A stretch of DNA of 21,163 bases from Colwellia_A sp041890515 (GTDB lineage: Bacteria; Pseudomonadota; Gammaproteobacteria; Enterobacterales; Alteromonadaceae). Each line of letters starts with the position of its first letter. Within the stretch, counting starts at the first letter, position 1. Location of the stretch: contig JASDWX010000056.1 in the NCBI GenBank assembly GCA_041890515.1, forward strand, positions 1 to 21,163, read 5' to 3'. Below the pieces are notes generated by a model. It made no database searches and was not told the origin of the DNA. It worked only from the letters and a program-made list of their open reading frames with translations. The position numbers and the translations under genes were made by a program. Shown piece by piece: positions 7,434 to 16,400 of this stretch.

Positions 7434-8070
7434 CTCTTAGCACCTTCACCTGATCAAAGTAATCCGTTAATTGATGACTATGAGTCACCATCACCAAATT
7501 TATTTTTCGATCACTGCATAACTCAGTAAGAAGTTTAACGACTTGGTGCGAGCGTTTTCGGTCTAAGTTACCTGTCGGTTCATCTGCAAAAATTATCCGA
7601 GGCTTATTAATTAACGCCCTTGCGATACCAACCCTTTGTTGTTCGCCGCCAGATAGTTGGTCAGGTAATGCCTCGAGCTTATTTTCAAGCCCGAGTTCAT
7701 TAACAAGATGTTCAAACTCACTAGGAGCTTGCGTTGGATAATTTAACTTGTGCTGAAACAAAATATTTTGCTTTACGGTTAAACAATCAAGCAATTGGTA
7801 ATGTTGAAATATTAGCCCTATTTTACGCCGGTAAAGCGCGAGCTCTGTCTCGTTAAGTAGGGAAATCTCTTGATCATTAATACTTACCGAACCACTATCT
7901 GCTTGTAATAGTCCCGCTAAAATATGTAAAAAAGTAGTTTTACCTGAGCCACTATCACCCAGTAATGCAAGATGTTGTGCTGCAGGAATAAATAAATTTA
8001 AATGATTCAATATGTTTTGTTTTTTATCGCCATCATTACGGCTAAAACAAAGATCTTTTACTTCAATCAC
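7417..8070 (-). CDS. ABC transporter ATP-binding protein (LolD/MacB-type, AttE-like)
   Basis: This 217-aa ATPase has all motifs in order: Walker A GDSGSGKTT (38-46), Q-loop FQH (Q89), signature LSGGEQQRVGIARAL (139-153), Walker B IIFADEPTGNLD (159-170) and H-loop VTHSHQ (H197). Length and the FADEPTGNLD wording fit the LolD/MacB/FtsE group that pairs with FtsX-type permeases. It begins with GTG, preceded by AAGGAG at spacing 5, and is the first gene of a three-gene operon with the permease (17-base overlap) and the AttH-type lipoprotein. The layout suggests an export or extraction machine whose cargo may be handled by the lipoprotein. No substrate can be read from the sequence. Confidence 0.92.
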   Translation of the reverse strand: MIEVKDLCFSRNDGDKKQNILNHLNLFIPAAQHLALLGDSGSGKTTFLHILAGLLQADSGSVSINDQEISLLNETELALYRRKIGLIFQHYQLLDCLTVKQNILFQHKLNYPTQAPSEFEHLVNELGLENKLEALPDQLSGGEQQRVGIARALINKPRIIFADEPTGNLDRKRSHQVVKLLTELCSDRKINLVMVTHSHQLTDYFDQVKVLRDGRFD

Positions 8071-8602
8071 GGTAACTCCTTTTGCGTATATGCTACTTTA
8101 GCGTAACAAACATCGCGAAACCATCATAAAATATAACATTGACTAATTTGGAGCGGTACAGTTTTTTTTTAAACTAATGTTTAGTTATCAATTTGAACAA
8201 GTATGGATTAATATTGTTTAAAATGCATATGAAGCGATTGAAAATAAAGGAAAAGTAATAATAATATATCTAAAAAATAAAACAACAAAGCCATTTATCC
8301 CAACCTTTTAAGACTAATAAGGTTGATGGTCAAGATGCTGGATTAATGCTGATTAGAAAAACTTTAAATAATCATGATTGTAAATACCGCTTCGAATGTA
8401 AAGCAGGCGAATGGACACAATTTATTATTGAAATGTTACTTTATCAATAAGATACAATTGTTTTTACTGCAATGTATTTATCTAAAATTAACCATCACCT
8501 CATGGCGATAGTTATTTTTTAAGATGAATTATATTAAATAGCCTTCGCTACGACTCCCATCAAATATTTAACTTCTATTTAGGGAAACAATCAATATGAG
8601 TG
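8071..8602. other. Intergenic region holding a kinase remnant
   Basis: This stretch of 532 bases separates the ABC operon promoter side from the 3' end of the flavin monooxygenase. Apart from the histidine kinase remnant at 8177-8450 nothing is recognised; the last 150 bases are AT-rich without clear signals. Confidence 0.5.
8177..8450 (+). pseudogene. Remnant of a sensor histidine kinase ATPase domain
   Basis: Translation in two frames shows the HATPase_c end of a kinase. From 8177 the frame reads MFSYQFEQVWINIV, a TAA stop (8219-8221), then NAYEAIENKGKVIII. This is the N-box (commonly QFEQVLINIVKNAYEAI), with the stop where a Lys codon would stand. From about 8300, in a frame shifted by one base, QPFKTNKVDGQDAG is followed by LMLIRKTLNNHDCKYRFECK and then AGEWTQFIIEMLLYQ and TAA (8448-8450). 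This matches the F-box and G2 box (usually GQGIGLMLIRKTL). The G1 (DxGxG) segment of about 30 residues is missing between them. So there is a nonsense codon, a frameshift and an internal deletion, and no dimerisation domain upstream. A gene of a two-component system has decayed here. The G2 motif is itself altered (GQDAG). Confidence 0.75.
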
Positions 8603-9700
8603 TTAGCCAGCGACAGGTTGTTGTTTTGACTCTATTGCTAAATCAGAAGTATTTAATGGATTTTTTTGCATTTCATTAATCAAGAATGCTGCGTCCTTAT
8701 GCACGCCACCAAGTGTTGCAGACCCACGAGTATACATCCAAGGCAATCCAATAAAGTACATTCCTTGTGTAGAGCCTATGCCACGATAATTAACCGGATA
8801 TCCATGCTCGTCAAGTTTAATATCTTCAATCCATGAGAAGTCAGCTCTAAACCCCGTTGACCAAACAATATTCTTAATGGTATCCAACTTTGCAAGTTGA
8901 CAACTTACTGTATTTTCTCTCGCGTCCAAGGTATGACCAACCGCTGTTATATTGCTACTTGCTAAAAGTGATTTAATATCAATACCAATAACAGGCTGCA
9001 TTTTTTGTTTAAGTTTTTTACCAATCCAGCTAAATTTGTTAACCGATAACACACCAAATAATTTAAACCACCACCATACCGTTTTCCCTAAAAATTCTTG
9101 TGGGATAGTCAACGAACTGGTACTTCCAGAGAAATAGACATGGCTATTTTCGCTATATTCCGCGATTTCTTTTAGAATTTGAAACCCAGAATCGCCAGCA
9201 CCAACAACCAAAGTATCACCTTCAATTAATTGTGCAGGGTTACGATAATCTCTGCTATGTATTTGCTTAATATCTGTAGATAATGATTGATGGCAAGGAG
9301 GAATAAAAGGCGTATGAAATGGGCCCGAAGCAATAATAACTTGCTTACACTGATAAGAGTGATCAAAACATTGTACATCAAACGTATTCTTTGACTTGGC
9401 AATATTCAGTACCTTTTCACCTAACTTAACGGGGAGATTAAATTGCTCAACATAGGATTTAAAGTAATTAGCAACATCATGTTTATCTGGATAATAACCT
9501 TTGGCAGCAGGAAAAGGCATACCGGGCAAATGATTAAATTCAGTAGGCGTAAATAATTTCAATGAATCCCAACGCTTAAGCCACGATGCACCAATTTCTT
9601 CTGCACTATCAAGAATGAGGAAGTTAGCATTAGCCTGTTTTAGTTGATAAGCCATTGATAATCCAGCTTGACCTGCACCCACTATAATATAATCGAACAT
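8603..9700 (-). CDS. Flavin-dependent monooxygenase (CzcO/FMO-like)
   Basis: The product is a 365-aa FAD- and NAD(P)-binding oxidoreductase. The N-terminus MFDYIIVGAGQAGLSMAY holds the FAD dinucleotide fold (GAGQAG, 8-13), followed by an acidic strand end (LILDSAEEIGASW). A second dinucleotide site, VVGAGDSGFQI (about 165-175), should bind NADPH. IHSRDYRNP lies where FMOs carry their identifying FxGxxxHxxxY motif, in altered form. VWSTGFRADFSWI and a C-terminal LPWMYTRGSATLGGVHKDA complete the usual order of the CzcO-like group, often labelled flavoproteins of K+ transport without proof. I start at ATG 9700, with GAAGAG upstream and the Rossmann strand directly after it; a GTG 16 codons earlier lacks a ribosome binding site. 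The substrate is unknown. Single gene, flanked by long intergenic DNA. Confidence 0.85.
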   Translation of the reverse strand: MFDYIIVGAGQAGLSMAYQLKQANANFLILDSAEEIGASWLKRWDSLKLFTPTEFNHLPGMPFPAAKGYYPDKHDVANYFKSYVEQFNLPVKLGEKVLNIAKSKNTFDVQCFDHSYQCKQVIIASGPFHTPFIPPCHQSLSTDIKQIHSRDYRNPAQLIEGDTLVVGAGDSGFQILKEIAEYSENSHVYFSGSTSSLTIPQEFLGKTVWWWFKLFGVLSVNKFSWIGKKLKQKMQPVIGIDIKSLLASSNITAVGHTLDARENTVSCQLAKLDTIKNIVWSTGFRADFSWIEDIKLDEHGYPVNYRGIGSTQGMYFIGLPWMYTRGSATLGGVHKDAAFLINEMQKNPLNTSDLAIESKQQPVAG

Positions 9701-10369
9701 TAAATATGACTCTTCTATTGGTGAATTAACTGTACCGAATGTTGACACTATCGGGCTTTCGCCAATAGGTTTGCCTTGTTATAGGCAAAACGGTACGTAT
9801 TCATGCGATTTAAAAAGGCAACAACAGGCTGTTCGAGTTTTTTGTAAACGTTAACGATGCTGGTAACTTACTAAAGAAATCAACCTACGTTATTAATAGA
9901 CGTGATATTCTAAATTTGAATACTTCTAGATACTGCTTTATAAAGCGCAATAGTATACATTATTTTATTCAAATGTACATGAAACAGTTTTATTAACGGG
10001 ATGTTAAAGTGTTTCCACCCTACCTTGATAAGCATAAAAAAAGCTATTCCTGCCATAACTCATTTCATTGCTGTCTGATAAAGAGGCCAGAGCTAATCTA
10101 ACCTTTTTTCAAATACAAGAGAGGGTTCAATTATTCAGCTCCTGTAATACTCATGGTTCAATCGTTGATGACTCTGATAAAGCGAGCCCCACAGATTCAG
10201 CTAATAAAGTGTAGATCTATGAATATCGATAAATTGCAGTGATTGTAGTGGTGTTATATTTGGCAAGGTTAACTCAACATAATGGTGCCATCATGATCAT
10301 ATACATTAAGAGATACATGGAGTTATTGATGAGGATTTTAATAGTATATATAAAGAAACTTCACATCTT
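9701..10369. other. Intergenic region without a recognised gene
   Basis: About 670 bases between the monooxygenase promoter side and the 3' end of the hydrolase gene. Only the 7-bp hairpin at 9770-9789 stands out. Short open stretches exist on both strands, but none has a start, ribosome binding site and recognisable motif together. Confidence 0.5.
9770..9789 (-). promoter_or_regulatory. Inverted repeat upstream of the flavin monooxygenase
   Basis: TTTGCCT (9770-9776) and AGGCAAA (9783-9789) form a perfect 7-bp stem with a 6-base loop, 70 bases upstream of the chosen start. It could be an operator or a leader hairpin. Confidence 0.3.
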
Positions 10370-11217
10370 TTAATAATCTTGCTGTGCAATAAATTCCAGT
10401 GAATATTGATTAAAAACATCAGGATTTTCAACATTACAGACATGGCCACATTTATGAATGGTATGTAATAAACTATTTTTGTGTTTATTAACCATTTCTT
10501 TTACGGGTCCCAAGAACATATGATCTTCCTTACCCATAATATAAAGAATAGGAATATCAATCTCTTTCTCTTTGAAGTGACGCATCAAAGGGTTAACATC
10601 CATCGCCAATTTAAACCAACGAATAAACTCTTGCTGACATAAACGTTTGGCTTCACGAACAAACAGATGTCGAGATTCTTTATGACGTTTTCTCGGCATC
10701 ATAATGAAAGCAAATAAGCGGTATAGCCACATGTATGGTAAACAATGTTTAAAGAAATTCCCCAAATAAACCAAAATATTACTGCGAGCATTAAAACGAG
10801 TGATCGCACCACCTAAAACCATACTTGATACATATTGTGGTGCAAGTTCCGCTATGTTGCGAATGATAATCGTCNNNNNNNNNNATCCCCTGCGAGATGT
10901 GTATAAGAGACAGTGATAATCGTCCCCAAAGAAATACCAACAAAATGCGCACAAACAATATTGTTATGATCTAATACATCAATAATATCTTTAGAAACAT
11001 GATTAAAAGAATAATTACTGTCAACAAAGGTTTTTACGAGGTGAGTTGATTTTCCGTGACCACGTAGATCAAGTAACAGGACATTATATTCTATTTGATA
11101 AGCTCTTATCTGACGTAACCAGATTGCTGAACTCCCGCCAGCACCATGGACAAAAACAACCCATACCTTACTGGTTTTATGTGGATATATAGTATGAAAA
11201 AGAATTGATTTGCTCAT
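10370..11217 (-). CDS. Alpha/beta hydrolase, interrupted by an assembly artefact
   Basis: As given, the gene appears as two pieces around an N-run. Bases 10875-10924 comprise 10 N, 10 unexplained bases, a 19-base Tn5 mosaic end and an 11-base duplication (TGATAATCGTC, also at 10864-10874). Removing these 50 bases leaves 798 bases, one open frame of 265 aa. The joint then reads GISLGTIIIRNIAELAPQ. The protein has the oxyanion-loop HGAGGSS (24-30), DLRGHGKS (50-57), nucleophile elbow GISLG with Ser96, acid GKEDHM and catalytic His in HKCGHVCNVENP near the C-terminus, so the triad looks complete. This is the esterase/lipase/C-C hydrolase superfamily; the substrate is not readable. No signal peptide is seen, so it is probably cytoplasmic. 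The ribosome binding site at 11217 is weak. It is divergent from HMG-CoA reductase. Confidence 0.85.
10875..10884. other. Assembly gap of 10 N
   Basis: A run of exactly ten N, probably a fixed-size join by the assembler. Flanking sequence shows the two sides overlap by 11 bases, so no sequence need be missing. Confidence 0.95.
10895..10913 (+). other. Tn5 mosaic end (Nextera adapter) contamination
   Basis: AGATGTGTATAAGAGACAG is the exact 19-bp hyperactive Tn5 mosaic end used in tagmentation libraries. It stands between an N-run and a duplicated 11-mer, inside an otherwise intact gene. Its translations (LLYTS on one side, VSYTHL on the other) are familiar as adapter-derived peptides. The ten bases before it (10885-10894) do not match the standard Nextera read-1 or read-2 arms as I remember them. 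It is a library artefact, not a mobile element. Confidence 0.93.
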
Positions 11218-11515
11218 CGCCGAAAACTACCTGTCACACCTAGTTGTACAAACTTAATATTAACTAGTATAACTAATTTTTTAAAAAACCGCCTAATAAG
11301 TTTTATTAACTTACCTATTTTTTATGATATTAAATGATTTACATGACTAAGTTATGTTAACGCTATATTTATTTAAAAAATACCCAGGTTATTCATATAA
11401 ATTGACAGATCATTATAAAAAGTTAGCAACCATTTGCTAACTTATCTATAACTACTTGCTAAGCCCCTTACAGAAACGATAGAATTGTCGCTGACTGCTA
11501 CCCCTTAAGGTCATC
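11218..11515. promoter_or_regulatory. Divergent promoter region, hydrolase / HMG-CoA reductase
   Basis: An AT-rich region between two divergent genes. On the plus strand TTGACA (11402-11407) and TATAAA (11414-11419) are seen but are too close together to be one sigma-70 promoter. A strong palindrome starts directly after TATAAA. Confidence 0.4.
11420..11443. promoter_or_regulatory. Palindromic operator candidate before HMG-CoA reductase
   Basis: Two perfect 10-bp arms, AAGTTAGCAA (11420-11429) and TTGCTAACTT (11434-11443), flank the 4 bases CCAT. The element follows TATAAA at once and lies about 70 bases before the short upstream ORF. A dimeric repressor site near a transcription start is a reasonable reading; an RNA hairpin is the alternative. 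No T-run follows. Confidence 0.5.
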
Positions 11516-11560
11516 ATGAAACCAACACAAAGACCTTCCTTCAACTTTATTACTGGTTAA
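11516..11560 (+). other. Short in-frame upstream ORF before HMG-CoA reductase
   Basis: ATG at 11516 follows AAGG (spacing about 5) and opens a 14-codon ORF, MKPTQRPSFNFITG, ending in TAA at 11558-11560. The HMG-CoA reductase ATG is three bases later in the same frame, and has no good ribosome binding site of its own. The mini-ORF may deliver ribosomes by coupling, or be an N-terminal extension cut off by a stop codon. Whether the peptide is made is not known. Confidence 0.4.
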
Positions 11561-11563
11561 CAG

Positions 11564-12846
11564 ATGATTACAGACGTAAATAAAAATAAACATTTTTCCG
11601 ATGATCTATTAAAAGATAGAACAGTTCAAAACTTACTCGATGAATTATCACCTGACAGTAAAAGCCCCTACATAAAGTTTCCTAATGGAAGTGACTGCAC
11701 AATAAGCGCTATAAATAAGCGATGGCAGCATTTGGCTAAAGATAACAACAAAAGCATAACGCATGCTTCAACTTTATATGCAGGTGAAGACTTAAATGGG
11801 TATGCGTCTAATATCGAAAATTGTATTGGTACCGTAAAAGTGCCCGTTGGCATTGCGGGGCCAATAAGAATTCGTGGTACTTATGCTAAAGGCGACTTTT
11901 TATTGCCAATGGCAACAACTGAAGCTGCTCTTGTGGCCAGTTACCATCGGGGTTCAGTTCTTATATCTAAGGCTGGCGGTTGTTCTGCAATGTTAATGTC
12001 TGAGGGGGTGACTCGTTCACCAGCCTTTGCTTTTGATACGATTGCTAACTTAGCTATTTTTTCACATTGGGTGATCCTCAATAAAGAAAAGCTCACTGAA
12101 GTTGCTAAAAAAACCAGTAATTATTGCCAACTGATCGATATTCGCATTGCAGCAGAAGGAAATCATTTATATTTATTATGCGATTTCACCACGGGTGATG
12201 CAGCAGGACAGAATATGGTCACCATAGCAACACAAGCTATTTGTGAATACATTATTACCCATACTCCTGTTCAACCTAAGTTTTGGTTTGTGGAAGCAAA
12301 TTGTTCTGGTGATAAAAAATCAACAGCACAGTCTTATACCAGTGTTCGTGGTAAAAAAGTCTCTGTTGAAGTAAGAATACCGGAAAAGTTAGTCAAACGT
12401 TTCTTACATACGACACCAAAACGCATGGTTGATTGTTGGCAAATGTCGGCTTTAGGTGGTGTTATAAGTGGCACTATTGGTGTACAAGGACATTATGCTA
12501 ATAGTCTTGCAGCGATGTTCATCGCTTGTGGCCAAGACGCTGCTTGTGTTGCTGAAGCTGCTGTAGGTATCACACGATTTGAAATATGTGACGATGGTGC
12601 TTTATATTGTGCGGTAACTCTGCCCAACTTAATTGTAGGTACTGTTGGAGGAGGCACTAAACTCCCGAGTCAAAAAGCATGCTTAGAGATGATGCATTTG
12701 CCAAAAGAAAATCAAGCCCGAGCATTTGCGGAAATTTGTGCAGCAGCGGCGTTGGCGGGAGAAATATCTATTATTGGTTCACTTGCCGCTGGCNNNNNNN
12801 NNNCGACTTCACTTCTGCCCATAAAAGCTTAGCGAGAGACAGATAA
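11564..12846 (+). CDS. Class I HMG-CoA reductase, containing an assembly gap
   Basis: This is 3-hydroxy-3-methylglutaryl-CoA reductase, which makes mevalonate from HMG-CoA with 2 NADPH. Seen in order: ENCIGTVKVPVGIAGP with catalytic Glu85; TTEAALVASYHRG; GDAAGQNM; GDKKSTAQSYTSVRGKKV with Lys251-Lys252; IACGQDAA with Asp325; GTVGGGTKLPSQKACLEMM; AAALAGEISIIGSLAAG. Ten N (12794-12803) then break the frame. If they and one duplicated C are removed, the frame continues DFTSAHKSLARDR and stops at 12844-12846, giving 423 aa and restoring the catalytic His416. The naive translation past the gap (TSLLPIKA) is wrong. The GTVGGGT and GQDAA wording and length fit the catalytic part of class I enzymes, with no membrane anchor. 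No other mevalonate-pathway gene is in the window. Start codon choice is discussed with the upstream mini-ORF. Confidence 0.92.
12794..12803. other. Assembly gap of 10 N inside HMG-CoA reductase
   Basis: Exactly ten N, like the gap at 10875. The conserved C-terminus reads through if the gap length is zero with one shared base, so the gap is probably a nominal join. Confidence 0.9.
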
Positions 12847-13471
12847 AACTTACCCGTGGCGCGCGACTATTTTAGCAATAAAATATAGTGCGTGAACTCT
12901 GCCATTTCAGTTAAATAATTAATTTTAAAAGTGCATTTTATCGGGATCAATCCTTTTCTGATATTCGACGAATATCACTGAAGTTTGATCGTTTTCAATA
13001 ACTCTCCCTATAAAGATTAAGCTTCTGCTAAACGAACAAGGGCATTGGACTGGCCTTGATATTCTCTGTTGATAACTTAAATATTTCAACCAATACCGAT
13101 AGAGCAATCGATATATTTGAATATAGAGTGCTAAGTTTTATAGGAAAACCTTTCAAACACTCAAGGTTATCTCAGCAATTAATAAACGAGAGGTTGGAAG
13201 TACAGCTCATTCACAACAACTAAAACATCTATGTATTTAAAATTTTGTTTGTATGGAAGTGATTGATATAAAAGTTTTATTATTTTCAAGCGTCAGACGA
13301 TTACAGTGAAATGTATGAAATCATGCAGTAAAGCCTCTTGTTCAACAAACTAAAATATACCTCTAAATTGACAAACTTTAAACGTTCAACTAACTTGAAG
13401 TGATCAGTTTTTCTTATCTCTTATTTTATTGTAATACTCATTTTAACGCTACTTTGGATTTTCATAGACAT
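12847..13471. other. Intergenic region between HMG-CoA reductase and GGDEF-EAL gene
   Basis: About 625 bases. It contains a 19-bp palindrome (12959-12977) and, near the right end, TTGACA (13368-13373) as a possible -35 element for the GGDEF-EAL gene, with only a weak -10 match 17 bases on. A 60-codon minus-strand ORF (12925-13107) has no recognisable family and is not called. Confidence 0.45.
12959..12977. promoter_or_regulatory. Perfect 19-bp palindrome
   Basis: TGATATTCGACGAATATCA has two 9-base arms around a central A. Length and symmetry fit a dimeric regulator site. It lies about 110 bases after HMG-CoA reductase and 500 bases before the next gene start, so its target is unclear. Confidence 0.4.
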
Positions 13472-16400
13472 ATGAGACGCTTTTTCCAATCATTACAATC
13501 AAAATTAATTCTGCTTATTATATTAGTCGCGATCCCTGGTTTAACTGGCCTTATCTACGAATCGTTCTTAGAAAGAAAGAATACAATCAATGATGCTGTC
13601 AAACAGGCTATTAACATCGCAGAGATAACAGCAGCTGACCAATCTAATCTAATAAAAAGAACACATAAATTTTTAAAGCGTTTATCTACGTTTGAGCCAG
13701 TATTGAATCCGAGTTCACCTGAATGTAGCCTTTTCTTATCTGATGTATTAAAGCTCAATGACAGCTATATCAATATTGGTGTTCCTAGGGTCGATGGTGA
13801 TCTTTTATGCAGTGCGAAGGGTCTTAAAGCGCCTATAAATGTATCTGATCGTCCATATATTCAAGAATCGATTGCCACTAGATCTTTTTCTATTGGTGAA
13901 TTTCAAGTTGATCGTGCCACTGGAGTGACAAGTATTAACTTTGCCTATCCTGTCATTGATCCCCAAAGTGACAACGTTGTAGGACTTGCTGTTGCGGTAA
14001 TATCCCTTGACTGGTGGAGCAAACGTCTTGCCGAGTCATATTTACCTGAAAACACGGTGGCTTATATTACCGATCATGAAGAAAAAATAATTGCCGTTTT
14101 TCCTAACGACACCAAACTACTTGGGTCTCATATTGAAAGCGTTAGTGGTCAGCTTCTGGAATATCAGACCACATTAAACAACGCAACAAAAATAATACGC
14201 AGCCCAGACAATCATTTAAGAGCTTTCGTTAACAGACCTCTATTTAACAACAGTGAATTTATTAGAATAAGTGTAGGGATCCCATTAGGTGTAAAGTTAT
14301 CCAGCATTAATTCACGTGTTATTAAAACAGGACTATTCATACTTTTATTTGTATTCCTTATACTTATGATTTCTAAGTGGGGAATTAAGAAAAGTTTATT
14401 AAAACCACTTGAAGTGCTCTTACAATCAACAAAAAATCTCGAATTAGGAAGAGATATAGGCAATATAGCTCAAGATGGCTCTGTTGAGCTTATTGAATTT
14501 CAAAAACGTTTCATCTTAATGGCTAAAACACGGTTAAACGCTGAACAGCAACTGAAAGACAGTCAGAATTTACTGCAAGAAAGTGAGATGAGACTCTCTA
14601 ACCACATTGAAAAAACACCATTAGGCTGTATATCATGGGACAGAAATTTCAAGTGCACACAGTGGAATAAGTCAGCTGAAAGTATTTTTGGTTACCTTGC
14701 CAAGGAAGCAATAGGCATACATGCATCGAAACTTATTTTAGTGCCTGAATTTCGCAATAATATCAAGGGTGTATATAAATCATCACTTAAAAAAACAGAT
14801 AGTACAAGTAGTACTAATGAAAATTTAACAAAGTACGGTAATACCATAATTTGCGAATGGCATAATACCCTTATTCGAGCAAAAAATGGTTCAGTGATAG
14901 GAGTAACATCGCTAATAAAGGATGTTACTCAAAATAAGCAGCTTGAAGAGAAACTTAAACTTGCTGCAAGCGTATTCTCGCAAGCACGTGAAGGTATAAT
15001 AATTACAGATAATAAAGGTATTATCATTGATGTAAATAACACTTTTGTAAAAATTACGGGGTATGAGCGAGAAGATGTTTTAGGTAAAGATCCTAGTATG
15101 TTGAAATCAACACGCCAATCAGCTGATTTTTATAGCCAATTATGGGAATCACTCATCGATGAAGGTAACTGGTCCGGTGAACTTTGGAATACACGAAAAA
15201 ATAATGAAACTTATGCGCAATCACTCACGATTAGTGCTGTATACCATGACAACGGAGAAGTGAAAAACTATGTTGCAGTATTTACTGATATATCCGAAAT
15301 TAAAGAGCACCAACTTCAATTAGCGCATATGGCACATTATGATGTACTGACAAACTTACCTAACCGATCACTATTAGCAAAACGTTTGAATCAGGCAATG
15401 ATTCAAAGTAAAAGTAATAAAAGTTCATTAGCGATTGTTTTTCTTGATTTAGATGGTTTTGCAGAAATCAATAATACTCATGGGCATAGTCTGGGTGATG
15501 AACTTTTAGTGATATTATCTTATCGCTTAAAAGACGCTTTACGAGAATGCGATACCCTATCTCGTTTTGGTGGTGACGAGTTTGTTGCTGTACTCACCAA
15601 CTTAGAAGAGATCCCAGACTTTGAACCCGTCATTGAACGAATGCTAAAGGCTGCCTCAAGGCCAATGACTATCAATGGGAATCTCCTCAAGGTATCTGCG
15701 AGTATAGGTGTAACACTTTATCCTCTGGACAACACCGATGCAGACCAGCTCATTCGCCATGCTGACCAAGCGATGTATATTGCAAAGCAGCAAGGAAAAA
15801 ATTGCTATCACCTTTTTGACATCGAATCTGAAGATGCCATTAAAAATCGTCATGAAAAACTCCAAAATATAGCTTTAGCATTAAAAAATGGAGAATTTGT
15901 TTTGTACTATCAGCCTAAAGTTAATATGAGTACGGGTGACGTTATTGGTGCTGAAGCACTCATTAGATGGGTGCATCCAGTGCGTGGCCTATTATCTCCA
16001 ATGGAATTTTTACCCTTGATTGAAAATCATCATTTCAGTATAGACATAGGAGAGTGGGTTATAGATGAAGCATTAAAACAATTAGGAGAATGGCAGAAGT
16101 GTGGGCTAAAAATTCCTGTGAGTGTCAATATCGGCGCGTTACAGATACAGCAAAAAAACTTTGCTAGCCGACTGGAAAGCCTTCTTGCAGATCATCCAGA
16201 TATAGCGCCAAGCTATTTAGAGCTTGAGGTACTTGAAACAAGTGCCTTGGGTGACGTAATGGACGCCTCAGAAATAATGGACAGTTGTCTAAAACTAGGT
16301 GTAACTTTTGCAATTGATGACTTTGGTACAGGGTACTCTTCGCTGACCTATTTAAGACGGTTACCGGCAAGCTTAATCAAAATAGATCAAACCTTTATTC

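Noticed and set aside
10895..10913. Tn5 end considered as a real transposon boundary
   Set aside because: The mosaic end is an engineered sequence, only one copy is present, it adjoins N bases and a duplicated 11-mer rather than a 9-bp target duplication flanking an element.
12835..12842. AGAGACAG near the second N-gap, matching the last 8 bases of the Tn5 mosaic end
   Set aside because: Only 8 bases match, and they encode the expected end of the reductase (ARDR), so this is coincidence rather than adapter.
12925..13107. 60-codon minus-strand ORF containing a 19-bp palindrome
   Set aside because: No ribosome site and no family recognised. The end (EYQKRIDPDKMHF) looks protein-like, but that alone is not enough.
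13400..13471. Upstream GTG start for the GGDEF-EAL gene (24 extra residues)
   Set aside because: No ribosome site, and the extension places polar residues before the natural membrane-anchor start MRRFFQSLQSK.
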